Shown here in pieces: positions 25,239-33,249 of a stretch of 41,478 nt of DNA. Numbering within the stretch: the stretch's first letter is position 1; the number at the start of each line of letters is the position of its first letter. This stretch comes from Saprospiraceae bacterium UBA3362. GTDB taxonomy: Bacteria > Bacteroidota > Bacteroidia > Chitinophagales > Saprospiraceae. Under the pieces are notes generated by a model. The model worked only from the letters and a program-made list of their open reading frames with translations, made no database searches and was not told the origin of the DNA. The stretch is taken from positions 1-41,478 of the forward strand of contig DEQQ01000037.1 of assembly GCA_002360455.1 (NCBI GenBank), in the 5' to 3' direction. The position numbers and the translations under genes are program-made.

Positions 25239-26333
25239 ATGAAAAAATTTGCTTTTTTAATTCCGTTATTAATGTTGTTCAGCTTTAGTATTGTCATTGC
25301 TCAACACGATGAGCAAGCGCAACACAAAGAAAAAAGAGTAATAGTCAAATCTATTTCTAGAAATTCTGACCAAAAACTTTCTGACAAAGAGATACAGTCA
25401 ATTATAGACAGTATGATTATTTTGGAGGACGTTGCCGGGCAAGTTAAAGTTCAGATTATCGAAGATAAGGATGGCAATACACAGTTGATAAAATCAATAG
25501 GAGATGCTTCAGAAATAAATTGGGCGCCTATGCACGCGGAGCATCAGGAAGAAATGCAAGAGCCTGCGCCAAATAAAGCCATAATGGGTGTTCAACTCAA
25601 TAACACCGGAGGAAATAATGGTGCAAGTATTCTGGAAGTATACCAATCAAGTGCAGCAGAAAAAGCAGGTCTTCGCAAAGGGGATATCATCACTAAGATA
25701 GATGGAAAAGAGATCATCGATATGAACTCTGTGATAAGCTATCTTTCAGAAAAAAATCCGGGAGATCAAATCAAAGTAAGTTATTTGAGATCCGGAAAAA
25801 AAGAAAAAGTAAAAATTACATTGCAAGATTCCAAATCAAATTCAAAATCTTGTTGTGCGAAGGGAGGAGTAAAATGTTGCAATAAAGGAGGAGGAACACC
25901 TTCTTGCGGAAATAAAGAAGTAAAACTTATGATGATCAACACTGATGGGGAAAATAAAGAGATTATAACAGAACAAATAGGTAAAGAAAAGAAAATAATT
26001 ATTAGCAAGAATAAAAGCTCTAATGGGCCCGATGACAATACTGCTACAATTACAGTGAATGAATCCAATTCGGGAAGTTCACTCATTTTGTCTCATACAA
26101 AATCTTCAACTTCTGCGAGCTCAGGTAAATTGGAAATTGTTTTCAAAGGAAAAAATGAACCTTTTGATCTGCAAGTGACCAATTCTTCCGGACAGATTAT
26201 TTATCAAGAAAAAGTAATGGCTAAAGATGGAAGATACTCCAAGGAAATAGATATAAAAGAGGCTAAAGGAGATCTTACTGTAACCATAAAACAGGGCACA
26301 GAAACCATCATTGAAAACATGAAACTGGATTAA
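25239..26333 (+). CDS. Periplasmic PDZ-domain protein with cysteine cluster
   Basis: This 364-residue exported protein has a signal peptide (ending VIAQ), a charged N-terminal part, and a PDZ domain at about 112-197 (IMGVQLNN ... AAEKAGLRKGDIITKIDGKEI ... SVISYLSEKNPGDQIKVSYLR). Residues 204-224 hold five cysteines in two CC pairs and a single, spaced by Lys and Gly, which could bind metal or form disulfides. A beta-rich tail (PFDLQVTNSSGQIIYQE ... LTVTIKQGTETI) resembles a diverged sorting-domain fold. There is no protease domain, so this is not a DegP-type enzyme. As third gene of a BlaI/BlaR1 operon it is either the operon's output or a periplasmic co-sensor for BlaR1; neither is proven. 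Confidence 0.85.
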   Translation: MKKFAFLIPLLMLFSFSIVIAQHDEQAQHKEKRVIVKSISRNSDQKLSDKEIQSIIDSMIILEDVAGQVKVQIIEDKDGNTQLIKSIGDASEINWAPMHAEHQEEMQEPAPNKAIMGVQLNNTGGNNGASILEVYQSSAAEKAGLRKGDIITKIDGKEIIDMNSVISYLSEKNPGDQIKVSYLRSGKKEKVKITLQDSKSNSKSCCAKGGVKCCNKGGGTPSCGNKEVKLMMINTDGENKEIITEQIGKEKKIIISKNKSSNGPDDNTATITVNESNSGSSLILSHTKSSTSASSGKLEIVFKGKNEPFDLQVTNSSGQIIYQEKVMAKDGRYSKEIDIKEAKGDLTVTIKQGTETIIENMKLD

Positions 26334-26357
26334 AATTAATTAGATAAACTTCAATAG

Positions 26358-26379
26358 GCCGGAACATTTTTTGTCCGGC
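26358..26379. terminator. Bidirectional terminator
   Basis: GCCGGA, a bulged A, CA, a five-T loop, then TGTCCGGC form a stable stem flanked by A/T-rich sequence on both sides. It lies between two convergent operons and touches the GMC gene's stop codon, so it can end both. Confidence 0.75.
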
Positions 26380-27924
26380 TTATTTATTTGGTAAAAGAAA
26401 GTCTGCAAAATATTCGGCTATCATCATCGTTACCAACTGTGTGTTTGAGCTTGTAATCTGAGGAATCACAGAAGCATCGACCACATACAACTGTTCAACA
26501 CCATTCACTTTGAGTTTTTCATCTACAACAGAATCCGGATGGCTTCCTAATGCACAAGTTCCTACAGGATGATACAAAGTTTGCGTGTATTGTCTGACTA
26601 ATAATTCAATTTCATTTTTTGATTTCGGAATGGTCTTAGGAACTTCAATGCCTGTGATGTGTTTTTTAAGAGGATGTTGCATGGCTATGTCGAGTGCAAT
26701 CTCCATCCCGCGCAACATGATTTCCATGTCTTTGGGATCAGATAAATAATTCATTTCAATTTGTGCTTTATTCGGATTATGTTTGTTGATGTGCAGATGA
26801 CCTTTGCTCTTTGGGTGGAGTAGAGTAGGTCCTAAACTAAATCCGAATCCTTGGGGTTTAATAAAACCGTGTTGTATAAAAAATGACGGAGCAAAATGAA
26901 GTTCGATATCAGGAACAAGGTTTCCATCTAAATGAAGAAATGCGCCGGCTTCTGCAATGTTACTGGTTAATGGGCCGGAAGATTTTAAAACATATTGTAG
27001 CAATGCTTTAAATTTTTCATAGGGCTGATTTAAACTGTCCAAGGTTTTGGTGTTGTCACATTTAAAACCAAATCCACAAATAATGTGATCTTGTAAATTC
27101 TGTCCAACCTGATCATTCTTTAGTCGAACCGGAATTCCATTCTCCTTTAACTGATGTTCATTGCCAATTCCGGAATTCATCAGGAGCAATGGACTTTGGA
27201 TTGCCCCGCTGCTAAGGATCACTGCATTGGTAGCAATTAGTTTTTCTTTTTCAGTTTGTACACCAACACACTTAGACTGTTCAAAGAGCAAATGCCGGAC
27301 TTCTGTGTTGCAGAAGACCGACAGATTTTTAGGTCGATCATGTAAATAGGCTTTGGCTGCATTATATCTCTTGCCCTTTACAATATTTTTTAAAAAGGGA
27401 AACGCAGACTCAGAAATACTTGAGCTTGTTTTACCTTGTTTTAGCCCATAATTCTGTGAAGATAATATGAAATCACTTGAAAGCGAATGAAGATGATAAG
27501 GGTATTGACTGATGGCGTCTCCATCTTGATCGTGTAGAAATCCAAATTGCTTTTCTACTTTTTTCAAATAAGGAAGACATAATTTCCAGCTCCAAAGATT
27601 GCTGTTCCAAAGTTCAAAATCATCCTGATGTGGTCTTGTAAAAATCATGGCATTGACCGAGCTGCAACCGCCGAGGACTTTGCCTCTGGGAATATACATT
27701 TTGCTGTGATTTAATTCTTTTTCTTCCACAGACTCAAATTGCCAATCCAATTTGGATTTAAACATCTCAGAAAAAGCGGCCGGAATAGAAATAAAAGGAT
27801 GACGATCTTTTGGACCAGCCTCGAGCAGAGCCACAGTACAATTAGATTTTTCACTCAGCCTTCTTGCAATACAGCAACCTGCACTTCCTCCCCCAACTAT
27901 AATATAATCAAAATGATTTTTCAT
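26380..27924 (-). CDS. GMC-family FAD-dependent oxidoreductase (choline dehydrogenase-like)
   Basis: This 514-residue flavoprotein oxidises an alcohol group. The N-terminal FAD site is DYIIVGGGSAGCCIARRL. GMC signature 1 is RGKVLGGCSSVNAMIF at about 79-94; signature 2 is SSGAIQSPLLLMNSGIG. The catalytic His is in LYHPVGTCALG, with the paired Asn/His position in ITSSNTQLVTMMIAE. It has no signal peptide. Overall it resembles bacterial BetA-type choline dehydrogenases, but the family covers many alcohols and no BetB aldehyde dehydrogenase is nearby. As last gene of the operon (10 bases after nhaA), it may serve osmolyte metabolism, for example betaine formation. Confidence 0.92.
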   Translation of the reverse strand: MKNHFDYIIVGGGSAGCCIARRLSEKSNCTVALLEAGPKDRHPFISIPAAFSEMFKSKLDWQFESVEEKELNHSKMYIPRGKVLGGCSSVNAMIFTRPHQDDFELWNSNLWSWKLCLPYLKKVEKQFGFLHDQDGDAISQYPYHLHSLSSDFILSSQNYGLKQGKTSSSISESAFPFLKNIVKGKRYNAAKAYLHDRPKNLSVFCNTEVRHLLFEQSKCVGVQTEKEKLIATNAVILSSGAIQSPLLLMNSGIGNEHQLKENGIPVRLKNDQVGQNLQDHIICGFGFKCDNTKTLDSLNQPYEKFKALLQYVLKSSGPLTSNIAEAGAFLHLDGNLVPDIELHFAPSFFIQHGFIKPQGFGFSLGPTLLHPKSKGHLHINKHNPNKAQIEMNYLSDPKDMEIMLRGMEIALDIAMQHPLKKHITGIEVPKTIPKSKNEIELLVRQYTQTLYHPVGTCALGSHPDSVVDEKLKVNGVEQLYVVDASVIPQITSSNTQLVTMMIAEYFADFLLPNK

Positions 27925-27934
27925 AATAGAAAGA

Positions 27935-29068
27935 CTAGCGGGTCAAGCTAAAACGCAACCACCAATACCCTACAAATCCACTCAAAAGAGACGCAAATAA
28001 TATAGAAATTTTTGATTGCATTACAAGGGACTCTGTATCATATGCCAGTAAGGTAATAAAAATAGCCATCGTGAATCCAACTCCACCAAGGAATCCCACT
28101 CCGAAAATATGTTTCCATCTTAAGTCTGAAGGGAGTTCACAAAATTTAAACTTAGAGGCAACATAACTAAACAGAAAAATGCCTATTGGCTTCCCTAAAA
28201 ACAATCCAAAGAAAATCCCTACGCTATTGGCTTGGAAAATTATATTTTGAAAATTACTACTAAAAGTAATATTGGTATTCGCAATAGCAAAAAGTGGTAA
28301 TATTACGAAAGCTACTGGAGTATGAAGATAATGTTGTACTTTGTAGGAACTAGATTTTTCACCACCATCACCAAATGGTAATGCAAAAGCTAATAAGACT
28401 CCTGTAATAGTAGCATGAACTCCTGATTTATGCATAAAATACCACATGAAAATACCAGTGATGATATAGACCAATAAATTTTGTACTTTGAATCTGTTTA
28501 GAATTAATAAAAATCCAAATAATACTCCGGCTATTATCAAACTTGTAAAGTCAATGGATTTGGTATAAAAAAATGCAATAAGCAATATAGCTCCTAAATC
28601 ATCTATCACAGCCAATGCCGTCAAAATGACCTTCAGAGAGCTTGGAACACTCCTTCCTAATAAAGACAAAATACCTAATGCAAATGCAATATCAGTAGCC
28701 ATAGGTATTCCAGCTCCGGATTGAGTTTCGAGCCCAAAATTAATCGATAGGAAAATAAAAGCGGGCACCAACATTCCTCCAAGTGCTGCAAAGAATGGAA
28801 GCGAAGCATTTTTTAAAGTGGACAGTTCACCGATATAAATTTCCCTTTCAAGTTCTAAGCCAATGAGCAAGAAAAAAATTGTCATCAAGCCATCATTAAT
28901 CCAATGGGAAATAGAGTGTGAGCCTAAATTCAAATTCCAGAATTGAATAAATTGATTTTGCCAAGCAGAGTTTGATAATATCAAAGAAATTATAGTACAA
29001 AATAATAATATGATTCCGGCAGCTTTTTCGCTTTCAAAGAATTCTGTAAATAATTTTGTAAGTTTCAT
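27935..29068 (-). CDS. nhaA: Na+/H+ antiporter NhaA
   Basis: NhaA is an electrogenic antiporter (two protons in, one sodium out) for salt and alkaline stress. All hallmarks are present in 377 residues and about 12 helices: GLELEREIYIGEL near residue 70, ATDIAFALG with Asp126, and AVIDDLGAILLIAFFYT with the ion-binding pair Asp156-Asp157. C-terminal helices include FGVGFLGGVGFTMAIFI with the conserved Lys/Gly region nearby. Its ATG overlaps the stop codon of the upstream antiporter gene (ATGA), so the two are translationally coupled. Confidence 0.97.
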   Translation of the reverse strand: MKLTKLFTEFFESEKAAGIILLFCTIISLILSNSAWQNQFIQFWNLNLGSHSISHWINDGLMTIFFLLIGLELEREIYIGELSTLKNASLPFFAALGGMLVPAFIFLSINFGLETQSGAGIPMATDIAFALGILSLLGRSVPSSLKVILTALAVIDDLGAILLIAFFYTKSIDFTSLIIAGVLFGFLLILNRFKVQNLLVYIITGIFMWYFMHKSGVHATITGVLLAFALPFGDGGEKSSSYKVQHYLHTPVAFVILPLFAIANTNITFSSNFQNIIFQANSVGIFFGLFLGKPIGIFLFSYVASKFKFCELPSDLRWKHIFGVGFLGGVGFTMAIFITLLAYDTESLVMQSKISILFASLLSGFVGYWWLRFSLTR

Positions 29069-30228
29069 GCCTTAGATTTGTTAAATAACCCAAACATCAT
29101 TACAATTACTGACAAAACAATAGTCTGTATTACCAAGGACTTGTTTATTAAAGTAATACTTTGATCAGGAATGATTGATAAAAATAAAAGTATTGTAATC
29201 AATCCTCTTGGGGCAATAAATAAAAGAGGGGATTTAGGTAATTTTGTTATAGAAACGAATAACCAACGCAGGGCTAATATAAAAATCACAATCCCTCCTG
29301 CCCAAAGAAAAGTATCAATATTCATTATGTCTTTTATTTCTATTAAAAACCCAAAAATGATAAAAAACAGTGCTCGTACCAGAAATGTAGCTTCTGTCGT
29401 TATTTCTTTAAATTTAATAATTTCTTTATTAAGTTTTTCGGGTCTCAGCTTATCTATCCATTTAAAATTCTTTAATTCATCCAAATTGCCAAGAAACAGC
29501 CCAAAAACAAGAATGAAAATTAATCCCGGCAGATGATAATATTTGGAAACGGCATAAATTAATATAACCATTAGAATAATAGGAGCAAAAGTAATATGAT
29601 GTTTTATTCTGCTTAATAGAAATGAAAGACCGAGTACAGCCACAAATGAAATGACAATAATAATTAATAATTGGATAAAAAAAGTACCAAAGGTGCCTCC
29701 ATTAATTACTTCGTTTAAAGCAATAAAATTGAAAAACAAAACTCCAAATATATCGGAAAGACTACTCTCATAAATGATAAATTCACGATCAATTTCCCGC
29801 AAGTTTCTAACACTAGGGATGGCTATTGCACTACTTATGACACTAAAAGGGATTGCATTAATTAAAGCTAATTTAAATGAAACGTTAGTCCAAAAGTATA
29901 TAAAATAGGCTAACCCAAAAGCAAACAGAAGCATTGGTAAGAGGGCCAAAAATGTGGATTTTTTTATAACATTGATTTTTGATTGATTGAGCTCAAGTTC
30001 CAGCGCACCTTCCAAGACAATAAGAATAAGGCCAATCGTACCTAAAAAGGGAAGCAGTGGATTTAGATCAGGAATATGTACATTTAACCCAAGAGTGAAT
30101 TGACGTACGGACCAACCTAAAATGAGTAGCAATATTACTGACGGTATTTTTGTAAGTGGTGAACTAACATCAAAGACATAGGCTAATAAAAGCAAGATAC
30201 AGATAAATATAATTATTGCAGCGGTCAT
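29065..30228 (-). CDS. Cation:proton antiporter, CPA1/NhaP-like
   Basis: This 387-residue membrane protein has about 12 helices and resembles Na+(K+)/H+ exchangers of the CPA superfamily. Helpful blocks are the N-terminal IPSVILLLILGWSVRQF, LILIVLEGALELELN, AIPFSVISSAIAIPSVRNL, and EFIIYESSLSDIFGVLFFN. The last holds the Ser-Asp pair at the spot where NhaP/NHE proteins have their Asn-Asp ion site. It lacks the C-terminal TrkA/RCK domain seen in KefB types. It lies five bases after the glycosyltransferase-phosphatase gene and overlaps nhaA by four bases. Ion specificity is unknown; Na+ is likely given the partner. Confidence 0.9.
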   Translation of the reverse strand: MTAAIIIFICILLLLAYVFDVSSPLTKIPSVILLLILGWSVRQFTLGLNVHIPDLNPLLPFLGTIGLILIVLEGALELELNQSKINVIKKSTFLALLPMLLFAFGLAYFIYFWTNVSFKLALINAIPFSVISSAIAIPSVRNLREIDREFIIYESSLSDIFGVLFFNFIALNEVINGGTFGTFFIQLLIIIVISFVAVLGLSFLLSRIKHHITFAPIILMVILIYAVSKYYHLPGLIFILVFGLFLGNLDELKNFKWIDKLRPEKLNKEIIKFKEITTEATFLVRALFFIIFGFLIEIKDIMNIDTFLWAGGIVIFILALRWLFVSITKLPKSPLLFIAPRGLITILLFLSIIPDQSITLINKSLVIQTIVLSVIVMMFGLFNKSKA

Positions 30229-30233
30229 ATAAA

Positions 30234-31610
30234 CTAAGTTAAATTTAACAATTCCATAAAGCTAGACTCATTGATTAAGATATCAGCATGATGATTGAGT
30301 AGATCATCTTTAGAACAGAAAGCAATCCCCAAGCCGGCCTCTTTTATCATACAAAGATCATTCATGCTATCGCCAATTGCTATCGCATTTTCTTTTTGTA
30401 TCTTGTATTTTTCCAGGACACTCAATAAGGCATTGGTTTTACACATAGCATGTTTACAAATGCTTCTTGAATTACTGATAAAAAAGGATGGAATTTTAAC
30501 TTCTCCCGTACAGACACTTTTAGAAAATTCCAATTCATTAGAAAGTGAAAAATCCATTTCCAATTTATTCTTGATGAGAGTTGTTATACAGTCATAACTG
30601 TCAGAAATAATTCCAATAATGTAACCTCTCTTTTTTAGTTCAGAAATAATTTCTAAGGTTCCATCGACGATTGGAATTCGATCTGCAATTTCTACCAACT
30701 CATTGAAGTGTTTACCCTTTAGTAAGGTAGCAATTCGTTTGGTTAGAATTACGCTATCAGTTTCTGATGAACGGAATTCCATAAGTTCACTTTTGAAGTT
30801 AAAATGGTCTGCACAGTGATCTATAAATCTACCTCTTAATAGGGTATTATCCATGTCAAATACAATCAATTTACTCAAACTATTTAAATGAGTGTCAAAT
30901 GCAAATTCCATTTGAGATCGAATTTCATTTAGGACACCAAGTTCTTCAAAATTGTAATGCGGATTTTTTGAAGATGCTGCCTTCATAATGATGGTTTGAG
31001 CAACTTCTTTACTCATTTTTCCTAATGCTTGCCATGGTTTACTTTTATTTTCGATATATCCAATTTCTACATCTTTCATTCTTGCATTCATCAAGTACAT
31101 ATCGATCAATATACCGATATCGACACCATAGTCATCCCTGAAATTTAGATCTCTTAAAATAGATTTCCTTCCAGCAATCATACCGCTAAGTGGTTGATTG
31201 AATTTTAATAGATCAGGAAAAAAAATACTCATCAGAGGTTTTGCAGTCAACTCGGTCACCCTTCCTGCATTTCTACTAAATGAAGATTTTACAAAGTCAG
31301 CTTCATTATTAATTATAGGATCTGTTAGCAGCTTAATGGTAAAGTGTGGATAGGGGTTAATATCACCATCCAAAAAAACCAAAATTTCATTGTTTGCACA
31401 GAGCACCCCATCTTTCATTGAAGCTCCCTTTCCAAGTTTTGTACTCGTGATAACTTTTGCACCATGTTTTTTTGCGATAGAAACCGTATTGTCCAGAGAT
31501 TTATCATCCACTACAATGATTTCTGAAACATTTGCATGGGCTCCTGCAAAATCAACGACACTGCCGATATTTTCTTCTTCATTCAATGTTGGAATAATAA
31601 CAGTAATCAT
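30234..31610 (-). CDS. Fused GT81-like glycosyltransferase and HAD-IB phosphatase
   Basis: This 458-residue fusion has a GT-A glycosyltransferase at about 1-215 and a SerB-like HAD-IB phosphatase at about 245-458. The first half follows the glucosyl-3-phosphoglycerate synthase (GpgS, GT81) pattern as I remember it: GKGASMKDG, DGD at 81-83 then INPYPHF, GRVTELTAKPL, QPLSGMIAGRK, DDYGVDIGILIDMY and LGKMSKEVAQTI. Where actinobacterial GpgS has a metal-binding His (RAHRNRP), this protein has Asn188. The phosphatase shows motif I FDMDNTLL (Asp252, Asp254), motif II ISDS (Ser336), a motif III Lys and motif IV GDSMND (Asp414, Asp418). Predicted job: join a sugar nucleotide to 3-phosphoglycerate, then remove the phosphate, giving glucosyl- or mannosylglycerate. 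It heads the antiporter operon. Specificity is inference. Confidence 0.85.
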   Translation of the reverse strand: MITVIIPTLNEEENIGSVVDFAGAHANVSEIIVVDDKSLDNTVSIAKKHGAKVITSTKLGKGASMKDGVLCANNEILVFLDGDINPYPHFTIKLLTDPIINNEADFVKSSFSRNAGRVTELTAKPLMSIFFPDLLKFNQPLSGMIAGRKSILRDLNFRDDYGVDIGILIDMYLMNARMKDVEIGYIENKSKPWQALGKMSKEVAQTIIMKAASSKNPHYNFEELGVLNEIRSQMEFAFDTHLNSLSKLIVFDMDNTLLRGRFIDHCADHFNFKSELMEFRSSETDSVILTKRIATLLKGKHFNELVEIADRIPIVDGTLEIISELKKRGYIIGIISDSYDCITTLIKNKLEMDFSLSNELEFSKSVCTGEVKIPSFFISNSRSICKHAMCKTNALLSVLEKYKIQKENAIAIGDSMNDLCMIKEAGLGIAFCSKDDLLNHHADILINESSFMELLNLT

Positions 31611-31731
31611 ATTTCAATTTTTTAATTAATAAAATAGTTAATTTATCTAAGTACAGACCAATAAAAAGAAAAGTGAATGGTGATAAATAAAAACAACGAT
31701 CCAAAAACGATAAAACGAAAGCCTGTTTTCA

Positions 31732-31757
31732 ATATTGCAATGTATACATTACAATAT
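31732..31757. promoter_or_regulatory. 26-bp palindrome, candidate operator of the osmolyte/antiporter operon
   Basis: A perfect 12-bp core AATGTATACATT is flanked by one unmatched base and then ATATTG on the left and CAATAT on the right: 24 of 26 bases are symmetric. It sits about 20 bases downstream of the -7 element at 31776-31783 (minus-strand sense), in the early leader of the operon. That is a classic repressor position. Confidence 0.7.
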
Positions 31758-31775
31758 ATTAATTCAATTAATTTA

Positions 31776-31805
31776 CAAATTTAAATAATTTCTATCAATT
31801 TACAA
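31776..31805 (-). promoter_or_regulatory. Promoter of the GT81-HAD/antiporter operon
   Basis: TTG (31805-31803), 19 bases, TAAATTTG (31783-31776) on the minus strand match the Bacteroidota pattern. The start codon at 31610 leaves a leader of about 160 bases holding the palindrome. Confidence 0.65.
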
Positions 31806-31870
31806 TAAAATGAAGAGAAAATTGTTCAATTTGTAAAGCAATAGGGTATAAATATTAAGTAATGTTACTC

Positions 31871-31968
31871 GATTAATAAAAACAACATATTCTACCTATA
31901 GTATAGCTTTAGCTTTAAAGCTATACTCCTCCTTATTCCATCATTATTTAATGTTGTTTATTAATAAA
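31871..31968. repeat. Nested inverted repeats
   Basis: The inner pair is perfect: AGTATAGCTTTA (31900-31911), loop GCTT, TAAAGCTATACT (31916-31927). The outer pair is imperfect: ATTAATAAAAACAACAT (31872-31888) against ATGTTGTTTATTAAT (31951-31965). Together they make a near-palindromic unit of about 98 bases in the gap between the osmolyte operon and the lipoprotein gene. It could be a miniature inverted-repeat element, a structured RNA or a protein-binding site. No coding sequence fits. Confidence 0.6.
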
Positions 31969-32059
31969 ATGGAATAAAATAAAAAATTTTTACAGCTTAA
32001 AATTTTAATTTACCCTTTTATTTCTTAATCAATAACGATGAAAACTTGAGGATCTTAGT

Positions 32060-32067
32060 TAATTTTG
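32060..32067 (+). promoter_or_regulatory. -7 element before the lipoprotein gene
   Basis: TAATTTTG matches TAnnTTTG, 19 bases before the ATG at 32087. No good -33 element is seen at the usual distance. Confidence 0.5.
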
Positions 32068-32086
32068 CAGGTCTAAATTTGATAAA

Positions 32087-32452
32087 ATGACTCAGCGACT
32101 TTTATTTTATGGTCTAGTTTGCTGTTTTGCAGCTTGTAAACAAGACCCAAAATCATCTCCATTTCAAGCTGTTTTTCCTGAAAAGAGGATTGTGGTGTCA
32201 GAGGAAAATCTGCAAGGAATCTGGCAGTTTTCTAATGCAAGTGAACCGGCCTTCCAAATTAAAGGAAACGAATTTGGAATAAATGAAAACGGAGCATTTA
32301 TTCCTATGAAATACAGTCTTTCCGGAGATACTATTATTTTGCATTATCCCAACAATCAAAATTTTCAGTATAAAGTTGAGATTTTTGAAGGCGACTCCCT
32401 TCATTTTTTGGATGAAATGAATACCAATACTTACTTCAAAGTAAAAAAGTAA
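32087..32452 (+). CDS. Small lipoprotein of unknown function
   Basis: This 121-residue protein has a lipoprotein signal: MTQRLLFYGLVCCFAAC, with Cys17 as the lipidation site. The mature part is beta-rich (LQGIWQFSNASEPAFQIKGNEF, then KYSLSGDTIILHYP, then YKVEIFEGDSLHFLD). This is the shape of small lipocalin-like lipoproteins common in Bacteroidota, where a W near the start and alternating strands form a barrel. It is followed after two bases by a small anchored protein, and then by a TonB-dependent receptor 0.8 kb on. A role in ligand capture near the receptor is possible but unproven. Confidence 0.78.
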   Translation: MTQRLLFYGLVCCFAACKQDPKSSPFQAVFPEKRIVVSEENLQGIWQFSNASEPAFQIKGNEFGINENGAFIPMKYSLSGDTIILHYPNNQNFQYKVEIFEGDSLHFLDEMNTNTYFKVKK

Positions 32453-32454
32453 AA

Positions 32455-32982
32455 GTGCTGATTGACAATTCCAAACTAAAATCATTAACATTGCTTTTTA
32501 TAGCAATGGGTATGATTTTGTTTACTACAGGATTGCAGCCCTCACTTACAATACATAAGTCAAACTTAAAACACAAGATCAAGTCCAACTTGAGCTCGTT
32601 GGTCGTTACGAAACTGATTTTTACCTCTGAACAACAAAAGAACTTATCATGGATAAATCGACATGAATTTCGATACCAAGAGAGGTTGTACGATTTAATT
32701 TCGATAAAAAATTTGTCTTGTGACGAATTCGAATACTCAGTTGTAGAAGATGAGTTGGAATATGAAATCCTTCAAAAAATTCATTCGTTGAGTTTTTTTT
32801 ATTTTCATCATACTCAAAACACTAAAACAAACAATAGCTTATTCTTTGATTGGGAACTAACGACAATGAAGGAAAGAGTATTTGGCCAACGCCTTGTAAT
32901 GAATGCAAAAGTTGATTTTGTTTTGAAGAATAATTATTTGAACCCAACTCTCGATTTAGAGTTTAAGCCACCTCAAGCTTAG
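32455..32982 (+). CDS. Small membrane-anchored protein of unknown function
   Basis: This 175-residue protein starts at GTG 32455, two bases after the lipoprotein stop; an alternative ATG at 32506 would cut into the hydrophobic segment. It has one N-terminal hydrophobic segment (LTLLFIAMGMILFTTGL), either an anchor or an uncleaved signal, followed by a soluble part. That part contains INRHEFRYQERLYDLISIKNL, a layout I have loosely seen in small Bacteroidota proteins near metal-uptake or efflux genes, where a short hydrophobic protein carries an EF-Y-G-MYDI-like block. That memory is weak. A His pair (FYFHHTQN) could bind metal. The nearby TonB-dependent receptor makes a transport-related role plausible. 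Confidence 0.65.
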   Translation: MLIDNSKLKSLTLLFIAMGMILFTTGLQPSLTIHKSNLKHKIKSNLSSLVVTKLIFTSEQQKNLSWINRHEFRYQERLYDLISIKNLSCDEFEYSVVEDELEYEILQKIHSLSFFYFHHTQNTKTNNSLFFDWELTTMKERVFGQRLVMNAKVDFVLKNNYLNPTLDLEFKPPQA

Positions 32983-33249
32983 CGCATCCTAAACTCTGAG
33001 TCTATTTTTCAAAAACTATTGTAAGTTATTACTGAACTTCTAGATCAATAGTTAACTGCTAAGCTTTGCTTTGTTATTGGAGTTTCGATTTTTAGCTCGG
33101 CTCTATAGTTATTGATTTCTTTACCGGAAATTTCTTGCTAAAGAAGAATAGATTTAAAATCCGACATTTATTCAGCACTTGTTTTTTTTATTGTATTTCC
33201 GGATTCAATGCCATAAAACTGCATTTGAATCCATCTCAATTCTTCAATT

